A stretch of 64,000 nucleotides of DNA, from positions 31,450 to 95,449 of the forward strand of contig CAMXCT020002364.1 of the NCBI GenBank assembly GCA_947184155.2. The letters run 5' to 3'. Of the stretch, positions 46,956 to 59,500 are shown piece after piece. The translations under genes were made by a program, and so were the position numbers. The notes under the pieces are model-generated. The model ran no database searches and had not been told where the DNA came from. It saw only the letters and a list, made by a program, of their open reading frames with translations. The DNA is from Cladocopium goreaui. Its lineage: Eukaryota; Sar; Dinophyceae; Suessiales; Symbiodiniaceae. Positions within the stretch are counted from its first letter, which is position 1. Each line of letters starts with the position of its first letter.

Positions 46956-48492
46956 TCTGACTGGTGTCTGGTCACTGAGATTCGCTGAGTCAGGTCGCTG
47001 TGCACAAGATGCACCGGATTTGATCCAAAGTTGCTGCGTGCATTCAGCCAATTGTAGGACTTGCTGCATTTTGACTGTGCACACTTTCAGCATGCGACGC
47101 TGTATCAAGATCAACCAAACTCATGTCATCTATGGACATGGATGGTTTTTGGGACATGCTACCGGCCTAGCTGGAAGCTGCAGCTGCAGACCTTGAGAGC
47201 ACTACGGTAGACTACTTGCAGGTGCCAAAAGATTCTGAGGTTTTCCAGACTCTCCAGAAGTGCCGTTTTTCATCCTTCTGTCTGTTCCGTCCATGTGCTT
47301 TCCAGGATCCTGCATTGCGAATCTTGCTAGTCACTCTAGTCATCTGCGTTTCAAGATCCACCGGGTTCCCTTGCTGAGGCAATGGTTTGGCCACTTCCTC
47401 TTGAAGTTTCTCCCACCTGGACCGGGGATGGCTGGTGCACCGTTACTCTCTGTGCTACCTTGGAATGTTGGGTGACAAGAAACTCCAGACATCTCCCCGC
47501 TATATTACCAGATTATCAACAGAAAACTCTCTCTACATCTCTCTACCATAAATTGGAAGGGGCTTGGCCATCTTGGCCCCAGCTCAGAGCCAATGATCTT
47601 GATAGGGGTTGAGTGGTCACTAGCTGGCCACTTTGCAAAACCAGCAGATTTTTGGATCCCAAAAACCTGCATCCATCTTTCCTAAGGGTTGGGACTTCGA
47701 TCAGTCATGAAAGTTTGCTGCCGCTGCGGTTCCCTGTGCTCAGAGCAAGGCCACTCATCTTCATCCTCAATAAACACCTGAGATTATCTTGGACTCACTT
47801 TGATCTTAAGAAGCTTTGACACATATCACAGTGGTTCCACCGTCTTGGGCTCTTCAAGATTCAATTTTGAACATGCATGCTGCGAAGTGTTTGGCATTGC
47901 GCAGATTCCTGTAGTTTCGATCCTAGGCACATCCCCACGCTTGCGAGCAAGTTCCTTTTGCCGTTTGATCTTCTTCAGTTCCTGGCTTGCCCGACCAACA
48001 TGATGCAGAGCTATGAGTCCAAAGGGGACCTTGTTTAGTCAACAAAATGTCTTTATCTTTGTGTGCAAAGGACCGAAGGGCACACAATGTCTCATCAATT
48101 GCTTGATATTCTGTGACAGTGATATTATTATTATTATTATTTTATTATTATTAGTAGTAGTAGTATTATTATTATTATGATTATGATTATGATTATTATT
48201 ATTATTATATTATATATATATATTATTTATTTATGGTATGATCATTCTTCTGGTGCTCGCAAAGCTGCACAAAGCCATCGGATCATCGCCTTCTCCGTGT
48301 GGTTCTGCTTTTTCTTGATCTTGTGGACATTCCCAAATTCGTCGGTGTACCTGCGCAGTCTATCTATTGGTGCCACCGACCCAGTGGCTCAGGCAATCGG
48401 GTCAGCTCTCTCAGATGCCTGTACAACCTCAACCACAATACCACAATGTCCCACAGAGTGAGATGCCGAGGCAGGTATTTTTTTCAAATGGA
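46956..48492. other. Upstream of ankyrin gene; no recognised gene
   Basis: No recognised domain on either strand. An ATT/AT microsatellite lies at 48121-48235. A minus-strand segment near 47380-47270 (NPVDLETQMTRVTSKIRNAG) has protein-like composition but no identity. Confidence 0.4.
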
Positions 48493-49206
48493 GGTTTTCT
48501 AAAATTGGGGATACCCCAAAACCATGGGTTTCAAATTTGATACTAAAATAGCTTACATATCGGGGTTGATATTTGGGGGGGACTGTTGGGTCCAGATTTT
48601 GTAGCTGTAAACTTGCTCTGCCCAATCCCAATCACTACGTTATCATTTCCAGCCCCAAAAAAAAATCACTACAAAAGTGCAACCCCAGCCTGGATAAAAG
48701 CTCACTACAAAATCCAAAGGATCTGACAAGAGGTCTTCAAGAGACCCTTCAAAAATCACGTAGATGTTTATAGTGACTTTTAAGTAGATCCCACTGAAGT
48801 CTTCAAGATCAGTGGCATCTCAAAAAGATCCCCCAAGAAACACTACAAAGTTCTTCAGGGGTCAAGCCCAGCTGATTTCAGAACATTGATCTTGGAACCC
48901 CACAAATTCACTACAAAGTACTTTTAGGTCAAATCTGAGTGAACTCAGAAATCCATTTTCGGTTGACTATTATCTCGCATACTTAAGCACTACAAACTTC
49001 TATGACCAAGCCATGCTTGAATCTAGAAACGTATATGACATAGGGTTACTACAAAATGCAAGGACACATGGCCCTAGGGGGACTGTAAAAACCACTGGAA
49101 AACCTATTTTACATAGGACCCAAGTCCACTACTTTTGTAGTGGAAATTCCAACGAGGATGCTTACATAATTTTGGATGATTTGGGGTACCCCCATTTTAG
49201 GAAACC
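48493..49206. mobile_element. Possible 714-bp inverted-repeat element with CACTACAAA motifs
   Basis: The left end GGTTTTCTAAAATTGGGG continues into ATACCCCAAA. The right end, read inverted, is GGTTTCCTAAAATGGGGG then TACCCCAAAT, so about 28 of 32 bases match with one gap. Inside, the motif CACTACAAA recurs near 48667, 48703, 48841, 48909, 48988 and 49048, with an inverted pair CACTACTTTTGTAGTG at 49129-49144. No open frame is convincing and no clear target-site duplication was seen. It may be a non-autonomous element or just a structured repeat. It lies between the ankyrin and EF3-like genes. Confidence 0.45.
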
Positions 49207-49555
49207 AAAGACCCCTCTCAGAGGAGCACTCGTCTGCCATTGCCTTCCCCTCCAACCTGAGAGCCACAGCTGAGTATTTTTTCGCGGCTTCGGCATTGGC
49301 CACTCGGGAACCAAACACCCAAGCTGCATCAAGCTACCATCTGCCTTTCTTGGTACAAGTAGGTCCGGATAAAATTTTGTCTGGCAAATCTCAGATCCTC
49401 CGCCCCAGTTATAAAAATGTTTAAAGCATAATTAAAACTTAAAACAATATAGAAGAAATTAAAAGAATATCTTCCAAAATCTTCCACCGACGCTGACAAA
49501 CCTCTGTGGGCTTTGGATGGTTTTGGATGGTTTTGGATGGTTTTCTTACCTCCAG
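49207..49555. other. Downstream of EF3-like gene
   Basis: Contains TTTTGGATGG repeated three times at 49517-49547. Possible last exon or 3' untranslated region of the EF3-like gene, otherwise nothing seen. Confidence 0.4.
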
Positions 49556-52500
49556 GGGCCCCCACGCCACATCAGCTTTGCTGACTTCACCTTCTCGATT
49601 CAAGCGACCTGCCTCTTGGTACGAAGCTTGGGTCCGGCATTGCTGTTTGCAGAATCCCAAGCAACCAGGGATCAAAATTGGATGCCCAATACTTGGATTG
49701 TTTACTTCTGAAATTGACCAAACTCCGCAGTTCCCAGGACCCCAATTTTGGGGATGTAGTGATTAGATGAGTTGGAGATAACTCATGACTCATCACCGAC
49801 GCACACAGACTTCATCACATCTGATCTGAGCTGGTGACATTCATGACCCATCGTTCATCGCAAACTGCGTGGCAAAACCTCAGTCCCACTCGTCTGGCCG
49901 GGACTCACTGCAATCACTCCACTGAGGTGAAAGCTCTCGGTTGTGCGAAATGACGATGACCTTGGCAATGGCCACATACAGCACCAGTCCAACCAAGGGG
50001 GCTCAAAAAATCAAAGAATTTTATAGATCCTTGGTTTTGTTTCGAATGTTGTTCTGCGCCATTTCAACTCCAATTTCCATCCATCGGGGAATAAAACCTT
50101 TGACAACCTCTACAGTGTGCTTAGGCCAACACCTTCCAAGCTTCAGAATGCGCTTGGGTCATCCGTGATATCACATGGGTTGCCATTCCAAAGATTTGGA
50201 AACCCTAAAACAACCCCTAAGCGCCCTCTAAAACATTGTTGAGTTTCTAACCAAATGAAGCCATCAAGTTTGGATGTGACCAATTTTGGGAAACCACCTG
50301 AAATGCTGCACCCCGAACCAAGTTGGAGACTCCACCTCCAAATTCTTTGAGGCCTTCCAGCAAGCGATCGCATGAGAAGTGGCTCAAACCATCAGCAACA
50401 TTTCCAGATTCTAGGTATACGGTATTTCTATGTATTTCTAAGGTATATAGGAACTGGAAACCATGAGTGGTGGGATGTCGTAAAATTGGAGATCTTGCCA
50501 AACCAGTGATTGTAAACCTCAACGTTGGAAAACACTGACTAAAGGTGGCATCCAAAAGTGCCGACCCTCATCCAAAATTGTTGGAATTGTGGAACCAGCA
50601 CATGTCAGTTTGGTGTCATTCCCATGGGCCCTGCATGGGCCCTTGATGGCCCTAGACTATGGGCCATTGGGCCATTGGCCCATTGGGCCGTTGGGCCATC
50701 GGGCCATCGCACCTGCTGCCAGAGCTCCTAAAGAGTCTCGATCCAAATAGTTGGTCGGCCTGAGGATTGATGTAGTCACTGTAGTCCATGCTGAGGAAAT
50801 GCTGAGGATATGCTTCACCAATTTGTTTGGTATGACTCGGTATGACCATGTTTTTGAAATGAAGCATTCAACGGAAGATGGGGTGACAAGACTTGACAAA
50901 GAAAGCATGTTCCAGCTACACTGACAGGAAGATGGACCATGATGGACCATGATGGACCATGATGGACCATGATGGCCATGATGGCCATGATGGTGACTGG
51001 GTCCATTCAGAGTTGATTGATAGCACACTGAAGCAGTTCTGTGGCCACAGCTCGTCTAGAATCAGAATGTGTGGAGACAACCTTGGGGCAGCACGGGCAG
51101 TCTGCCTGCATCGGTCTGCACAAAGGAAAAATGTTTTTGGGGGTCATGAAATTTTGAGGCACGCACACAAACACAAGTCCTACTTAGCTGGTTTCAGTCA
51201 AATTAAAATCTTTCAACAAGTTTATCGAGTCATAAAAGTATCAATTTGATGGAAAAGGATGTCGTCACAGGCAACAGGGAAAAGGCAAACCTTAATAGCA
51301 GGCTAATATTTTTTCATGCTCTGAGGGGGTAGTTCTGACGGGTGTAGTTCGGACTTCTACGATAAAAACTAATCCAATACTAATCCACATAATCAAGACA
51401 TACAAGGTCAATGAACTTGGCGGCTTCAGCCCAATCTGCGGGTCCCAACCACATTGCCGCACCAAGAACCACTTTGACCTTCTGCCCACCAGACAGGATT
51501 CCAATCCTGACAGAGCATTCCAACCGGATTCAAATGTGGGGCCACCAGGAACATCCCTAAAATTGGCCAAGGGCTGTTTTTTGGGAGTATATAGTTCAAT
51601 ATCTAGCATGAACTAGGGATTGGGTGGGACAAGCCGTTCTTTTTCTCTCGAAGCGATAGTCATGCCTGGCAGTGTTACCCAGCATCTGTCTGGCAGCAAA
51701 ACTGTCTTTTTGCCAAACCGCCATGTGGCATCGATGAAAACCCCAGCTCCCGACAATTGCGAGGCAAATCCAAATGACATCAAATGACGTTGTGTCTTGT
51801 TCAAAGCCTCTCAACACTTCTGAATCTCTGTTATCTCTGTTCATGATGGCCAACTATAGTCTTCAGGATTCTCCATGGCAAAAATGAACTCGATTTGCTG
51901 GGTGTGATAAACCTCAACTGACCCGCAGGGTAGCGCATCCAAGCCTGTGTATGCAGCCGAATAAACCTTAATGGGTCCCAGCATGAAGCTAAGTGAACTT
52001 CGCAAGGGGAAGAAGGTGTGCTTGGCTCTGGCGGCCTTGATCTCGCGCACTGACATTGTTAGTCCACTTTCCGAAATCTTTTTGAGGATGCCCTCCACTT
52101 CAGATGCTCGGCTGGCAGGGAGTAATAATCCAACCATCGATCGAAGCTTGGCAGCTTCCACGTGTTGTGGACTATCCATTGGCATCATGGCCATGTTGTG
52201 CAGACCCAATGTCGGTTGCAGGGGAATGAGTTTTGCGAAGATGCTGCCCGTATCTTTGTAGGGCCCTACGTGTTTGATGAAGAGAAAGATCGACGGCTCC
52301 GTCCTGGTCTCGGTGAATTTGATGCTTCGGAATGCGCCCAAGTACCAGGGGATACCGACCAAAGCCCCAGCACAGGCTGCACCGGCCACCATAAGAAGCA
52401 CCATGGCTTAGGCTGAGATATAGCTTTGGGTTGATCAGAACCAAACCATTCAGCCCTGTCATGAGCAAACATAAAGAAATCTGCCTGTTTTGGTGTTCGG

Positions 52501-55500
52501 GAGTTCAGCAGTACCCTATCACCATGAGTTGCATTCAGTTTGATCTTAAAAGCTTCAGGTGCAAGGTCAGCGACTTGATGTTGCCTTCAGATCAATGGAG
52601 ACCCAAAGGCATGACATGGCGTGACCATGTAGCCACCTTCAGTCACCGCCACCAGGCCTGGTGTGAGATGCCAGGTTGGAATCCAATCCAAAGCCCGCCA
52701 AGTGCTCTTCCACCTGCCAGGAATCCACCACTGGGCTGAAAAAAAGTATATATATGTATATTATAATGGCAAAACGCAGTGCCTAAGGATGGCGGCCATG
52801 CCAATATGTAAACAGTGCTTGCTTACCAGCTCCAGTGAAAAACATCAAATGGAAGAAGTTGATGGAACTTCTGGGACAATCCAGTATGAAGATGGATGAA
52901 GGGCGATGCCGAGGTTTTGCAATGCAAATTCCTGCATGTAACATAGGATTCATTGGGTGCCGCAAATCAAATGCATCCTTAGCTTCGTTGCATCATCGTA
53001 CTTTCCCTTGATGGCCAAATGCTCTTGACTTGCAGCTTGCCATCTGTGGAATTTCAAGGGCGCGTTTCAAACAGAGGGACCCACCAAACTCACAGCATTT
53101 CAGCATAGGAATTCATTCAAGTCGACAGACTCGACTGGAAGCCTCCCAGCCCCAGCGACCTGCGGCTGTGTCAAAGGTCGCGCCACAAGTCCATGGGCTG
53201 CAGCTTGCTTCTCATCCTGTTGCTGCAGTCTTCTAATGGTTCTGGCAAGACATGGATCTGCAAGCAAATTTCTGCTATCTTCTCGTCATTTCTAGTGTTG
53301 CTGGCTATAAGATTGAGAATTTAGCAGATTGATACAATTTACTGACAAATTTACTATATACATCATCATAATCCACCACAACTGTTTCAAGTTTCAACCC
53401 TACTATAACAGTTCCCTTGCTCTCTGAGTGCAACGTCCTCCCGCTGTATCATTCGCAAATGGCCCATCTCGACAAGTATCTCTCGAGGCACCTCAGCGAT
53501 CTCAGAGCAAATTCGAAATCGAAAGGCCATGCTACTGGCATTCTGCCATTAGGTGGGAGGGGTAACCACTCCCCCAACGTACGGAATGCGCCTGTGTAGG
53601 CCCAACTTAGGAAGGGGCCCACATTGCGCTTTCCAAACTGAAGTTGTGCCACTTTACCTGTGCTGGAATGCATGGGAATCAGGTATATACATGGCATACA
53701 TTTCCTGCTGAGGTTTGAGACAAAGAATATTCAGTGGGACTATGTCACCCTCATCATATCATCACTTCTAATATTTCTAATACTTCTACAATCTGCCAGT
53801 GCAGAAATATGGATGGTGCTGACTTGCTGACTGAAATCTTGGAGCAAAGATCTCCGGTCCTAAAAATGACCTCTGACCTGGTAGTAGGGGTTAACAGCGG
53901 TTGGCAGCTAATGTTAGTGTCACAAGGATCGAATCTGTTAGAATCACACCGCTCCATAAACGGCCAAACAGTTGCCGTTGTAGTTCGCTAAGTTTATCGC
54001 GGAGTACTCGTACTTTTCATCGCCGGTGCCGGCTTTGGATTTGGACCTCAGAGGCTGTACGAAAACAGCCTGGTCATAGCAGTGTTCACAAACAATCGGA
54101 CTTTCACAGCTTTCATGTTTATCAACCTAACGATATTTAACGATCTTGGAATCCTTACAGGATATTATAAGACTAAAATCACTCTGGTCAAATAAATATG
54201 GATCCCGGTATCCTTGCAATGCATCGCTCTGGGGATTATAACAAGCTCAAACTCTAATTTCTCTAATTTGAGGTCGAAGCTTCTTTCGGCTCAGAATTTG
54301 TTCGGCCGTCACTGCACAAGCCTCCTCCTGGTAAAAATGCGGTCTCTCTCACATTGAAGCAAGTTCAGCCCAGACCCAAAGATGCAGCTGATCTACTGCT
54401 AATCTAGCCCCAGGTTGCAGAGCAATCAACACAATCATGACATGGAATGACATGGAATGAATTGCCTAAACCTCAAAGGACATTTCCACATCCTGCAGTT
54501 GTTCCGGAGTCCTTCTCATTCGTACATTTGCACAGAACTCCAGCTTGATTGAGCCTCAACAATGACAACAGCTGCCTTCTGCACAAGTTCATTCCCATGT
54601 TTATCAGTAATACTGTTTTAAGTCAGAAAGCTTATGGTTGGACAACGCTATTCACATTTAAATGGATGCACCAGTGATGATATTGCTGATGATCTGCTGA
54701 TGCAAATCCGCAAAAGCGGATCTATGGGCCACTTCCAATTGGATTACACTGATTGCACTGAGGTCCGCGGCCAGTACTTTCTCTTTTCCACTTTGACTTC
54801 CTGGCACAGCTTGAGTGCTGAGACAATTTATCGAAACAGGTTTTGTAAGGTGAAGAAACTATGCCTACAACATTGCAGAATCAATTTATGGACCGCTGTA
54901 TTTCCTTACATATTCCATGTTACTACATCTGCAGCATCTTCCCATCTGCAAGCTCACATTGTGAAGGATCACTAGATGGTGAGATCACATTGTGATGCCT
55001 TTATTCTTGGCAGTTCTGCGGAATTCCTCGCGCTGCTGCTCCTCAGCCCGATGATTCAACGCTTCGCAGTCTTCCCCACCAGCAAAGCGCCACAACAAGT
55101 ACCTTGGCTGAGCTGGTCACGGGGTGCAGGGCCACCGAAGGGACCACTTAGTTCTGCAAAGGGGTCACCCAGGATCCCTTGAGATTTCATTTGGTCCCAA
55201 ATCAGCAACGGCTCTTAGAATGCGACTGGGTTGGCGTCTTGTCCAAGTGCTGTTCCTGGACTCCGCAAAGCTGTTTCAGTGGACTTTTGAATCAACTCCT
55301 GGTAAAGTAGTCAACCGAATTATCAACCAAATTGTCAACTGAATTGTCAACCGACTTGTCAACCTAATCAACTTGACTTGGGAACAAACCAAAGGGATCC
55401 AAAGGAATACATCGTCCAGGTCCTGTTAGGTAATAGAGCACTGGAGGGCATTAGCAAAGTTTCAGTGAGTCTGAGCTCGACACTACATGATGAAATGCAT

Positions 55501-56575
55501 GTTGCGCAACGTAGGAAATGCGAACCTCAGAAGCACACATTGATGCACGCTGATGGGCGCTGATCGGCTGTAACCATGAAGGCAACAATCATCTGTCCGC
55601 AGGTCATTCAAACCCACATCTGATCATGGCTTTGGCGAACACTTGCTGGTGCATTCCAAAAGACAGATCCCCCACTTCATCCTTGATCATCCTAGCTTCA
55701 ACAGCCGTTGTCCAATTTCTGGAGCGGGTGGAAATAATGAGGCCCTGACATTTGGATGCTTCCAAACAATCGATTTGCCAGTGATAGGCAGCTCGCCGAC
55801 CAAGGCCTAACCGAAGGTGCAAAATGTCCCACTGGAGTCACTAGAGTCGCCAGTGATTGCTTTGAGATGCCACCCCAATCACGCAGGCAAACAATCTGGT
55901 CGAACTGAGTATGAAAGCATATTACAAAGGTCAAAATTTGGTACTGTACCCCCAAAAAACTGGCATAGTGTACTACTAAAAATGACATGTTTCCACAGCA
56001 CTGCGGTTCCCAGCGACTTAAATGTTGACAGATGGCAAGTGCAGCCTGCCTTGATCATGGTGGACTTGCCAGCACCGTTGGGACCTATCACCGCCACGCG
56101 GCCTTGGCATGGCATGCTGCATGGCCATTGAGTACATGAAGAGCTCTTCATATCCTTCACACCGATTCATAGCTTTTGATTCAATCCCATTCATACCTTT
56201 TGTCGCAAAAACATCTGTAATTGCGGAACGACCCTCAGCATTCCCAAAGCTAGATCCAAGTAGAAACTGTCGAGCCAGGTGATCAATACCCCAAAAGCTT
56301 CCACCAGTAAATCAATAAATACACGAAAAAACACTGGCCATGGAGATAGGACCCCTGAATGTACCAAAATATTATAGAAGGGAAAAAGGATGAAAAAGGT
56401 AATGACCAAGTATAAAATACATAAAATATCATAAAATGGTATAAAAAGGTGACAAAGCCCAGGATTGCTCACTACTCGCTGCTTGGGTGGGTCATCTAAA
56501 CGCCCACATCCAAATGAATTGACTTGCAGGTGGCTCAGAAGCGACACCTCGATACTCACATTGTAGAGAGTCGGC
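49556..56575 (-). CDS. EF3-like second ABC domain exons with chromodomain-like insertion
   Basis: PTLYNVSIEVSLL (56575-56535) joins (S)RVAVIGPNGAGKSTMIK (56102-56050), Walker A. The insertion typical of EF3 follows: YLLWRFAGGEDCEALNHRAE at 55102, SKSKAGTGDEKYEYS at 54046-54001, VPREILVEMGHLRMIQ near 53.45 kb, DEKQAAAHGLVARPLTQPQ at 53216-53160 and VEEHLAGFGLDSNLASHT at 52713-52658. The signature exon 51506-51450 gives ILSGGQKVKVVLGAAMW; 51081-51052 gives LSPHILILDE; 50759-50713 gives PTNYLDRDSLGALAA; 50353-50331 gives GLKEFGGG; and 49960-49935 gives VIVISHNRE. Codon phases match at these joints. Confidence 0.9.
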
Positions 56576-59500
56576 CTTGGTACACGGGATGTGGTGTCAA
56601 TAGAGACAGCATGTGCTTTGAAAAAGGCCTCAAAGCGCGCGTCGATTTTGAATGAATCATTGGTCTTATAGAGATTTGTAGGGTTACACATGAAAAGCTT
56701 CCAACCAACAGACTATTCTCCACTTTTTGGGATTGTACAAAATTAAACATGCTAGTAGCAGAAACAGTGGGATTGGCAAAAGTTAAAACACTCGCAGCAC
56801 AATCAGGATCGGCACCAGGTCTTCACACACCCTTGCATTCCTGCAAACTCTTGTAGACTCTTGTCATATCTGTTCATCGTTTTGAAGTTTAAGGACAGGA
56901 CGCCTGGTTGCCGGGATATGTGTAGGTGACCTCGACAGGAACACCGTAAAACCATGTAAAACCCGTAAATTTATGCAACTTTCATCACCAACATTTGATT
57001 GAAATGCATCACTTCTGATTTGCATGAAATCAGCCCAGTATAGCCCAGTGGCATTCTGCATCTTCAAGAGCTTCTTTCCCTTGGACTTCACGCCCTGATG
57101 AGAAGGCACAGTGATGCCATGTCATCGCCATGAAACATCTGCAACGGGCCAACGGGTGCTCCATGGTGCGCCTCCAGCATGCCTGGCTCTGGCAAAACAA
57201 AGCGCTGTTTTTCGCTGGTGAGGCTGAGATAGGACCTCAAATTCGTGAGAACTCTGTGCTGAGAAGTGCTCACCTCACGATGCAGCCAGTACAGCCAGTA
57301 CATTCTCCTGGGCCCTACATAGACTAAGAGGCATGCGCATGGGAGTCTATGTAATCAATTGACATACCCAACGATTATATAATTAGATAGGTGCGTTGAA
57401 GCGGTCAAGTTCTATTCACATGTTCGCTTGAAGTTCATAGGCTGCAACTAAGCCAATGTTGTACTTGGTTGCATCAACTGTAGGAAGCTTGCTCGTGACC
57501 CGGGTGAACCACTGAGCTGTTGACTTCGCCTCTGGACATCTGCGCACAAAATCCGTGATATTTCCCTTGTAGGTCTTCAGCCTCGCCATGCTCACGACGA
57601 GATCACGGGATGATTTGGATCCTGACTTCCGACATCCTTTGCCCTACTTGGATGGTCGCTCCAAGACCAGGTGATCCCGAAAATTGATGAAATAGATCCG
57701 GTCATTTGGAGTTACCTATCTTGAGTTTGCAGGTTACGGTTAGGCAATATTGAAAGCATGATGTTGTGTAATATGACATAAAGCAATTGCCACCAGCAAA
57801 GTGTAAATCTAGCCCCATCCCATCCCACCCCCCATTTTGACACAAACCAGCACAAACCCATTTCCTCCCACCTGAGGCCCTGAGGTCCGGACTTTCGTTG
57901 CTTGACATTGATGACATGGCTACAGACTTTGTCCAGGAAGGTGCTGTCATGGGAGACCACAATGGTCGTGACTGGTCTGGTTGCATCCTTGCCCAGGCTG
58001 AGCCTTGGGAAATGGCCAAAGGGAATCGAAGAAATATGAAGAAATGCTTAGTGATCAAAGAGGATCAAAGAGGATCAAATGCAGTAAACATGGAATTTTG
58101 AGGAATTTTGATCATGTCCTTATCATGATCCTCCTTGATCCTCCATTTCCTCGACTCTTACGATGGATCTCCAACCGATTCCATGGTCTATCCATGGTCT
58201 AGGAGAAAGGGAAGGTCCCCACGACGCAAACCAATGGCAAACCAATGATGACATTCATTTGGTCTAGGATCGAGCTTTGGCAAACATCATTTGTTCAACA
58301 GGACGACAGCTTGCCAAAGATTCGGACGGGTACCACAACAACCTTGATCCATATTCAACATCTTCAACAGTATTGCTTGCCTACCCTAAATTGTGAAGCA
58401 ACGAGCCAAGGAGAAAAGGACATGAAAAAAGAAAGGCCCACCGCAGCTATCCAAGCAGCAAGTAATCGCCCAACCAGCTCACATTTGCAACATCCAGGTG
58501 TCCTGGAGTCTGCACAGCAAATTTGGATGTGGCAAGTCATACCGAGTCCCCAGAGCCCCACAGCGGATGTCATAAGCATCTTGACAAATCTTGAGGCACC
58601 TGTTGGTTCATCCAGCAGAAGGATGTCTGCACACATGAGCATGGCTCGCACCAGCCCGAGCCTCGAATATTCAATCATGTATTGATCACCGCATGAAGCA
58701 GTGCGGGTAACGTGAATTTAAAAAGATTGAACGAGAGCACGGAATCAGCCTCAATCGAGTCGCAATGTCTAGATATGTTGAATATAATCTTACTATATCT
58801 TAAAATCTTACTTAATTGTCTTCAGAATTCTTTGGATTTCTTCAGACTAATGCATCTCCAGCATGCTCCGCTTCTGAGAATCCGACTTCATTTTCCATCC
58901 TCCGGAGAGATGGCCGATCCTCGAAGTAACAAGTTGACAGTGTTGGGCCTGTTGGGCCTGTTGGGCCTGTTGGGCATTGAAAAGTTATGACACACGCCTA
59001 ATGTACTGTATGTTGCGAATCTGAGGGTCAGCCAAACGTCTGAATCGCTGAGCATGTTCAAAATAGATCAAAATTCGGCTCCGCCGGCTCCCCACGAGTG
59101 GCTTGCCCTACGAGCGTCCCAGAGCGACTAGAGCTCTAAGGTGAGGCGCGCCCCCAACCGCCGACCCTCCGACGCCGGGCCCCGAAAACCACCAAAAATC
59201 CTTCAGGAGGGTGGGGGAGAGCTTTTTGGCCGGAATCCGGGTCGCTCATAAGCGTCTCCAAGAGCATTCCCCCCCCCCCGTTTTGAGGGTACCTAAAATC
59301 GAAAAAAAGTGCCGTTTTGACACCTTTTTCGGACGATTTTTCGCTTTTCGAAATGGACAAAATGCTGTAAATTACAGCATTTTTGCGTTTTGACGTCTTT
59401 CGCGGGAGCAATGAAAAAAAGCAGAAAATGCTGTAAATACCAATACTTTTTAAACCGGAGATGCACAAAACACCGCAAATACCAGTGTTTTTGAAAGCCA

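Noticed and set aside
46956-47114. A 53-codon N-terminal extension of the ankyrin protein
   Set aside because: The frame is open, but the internal ATG gives a strong myristoylation signal and the extension has no conserved features.
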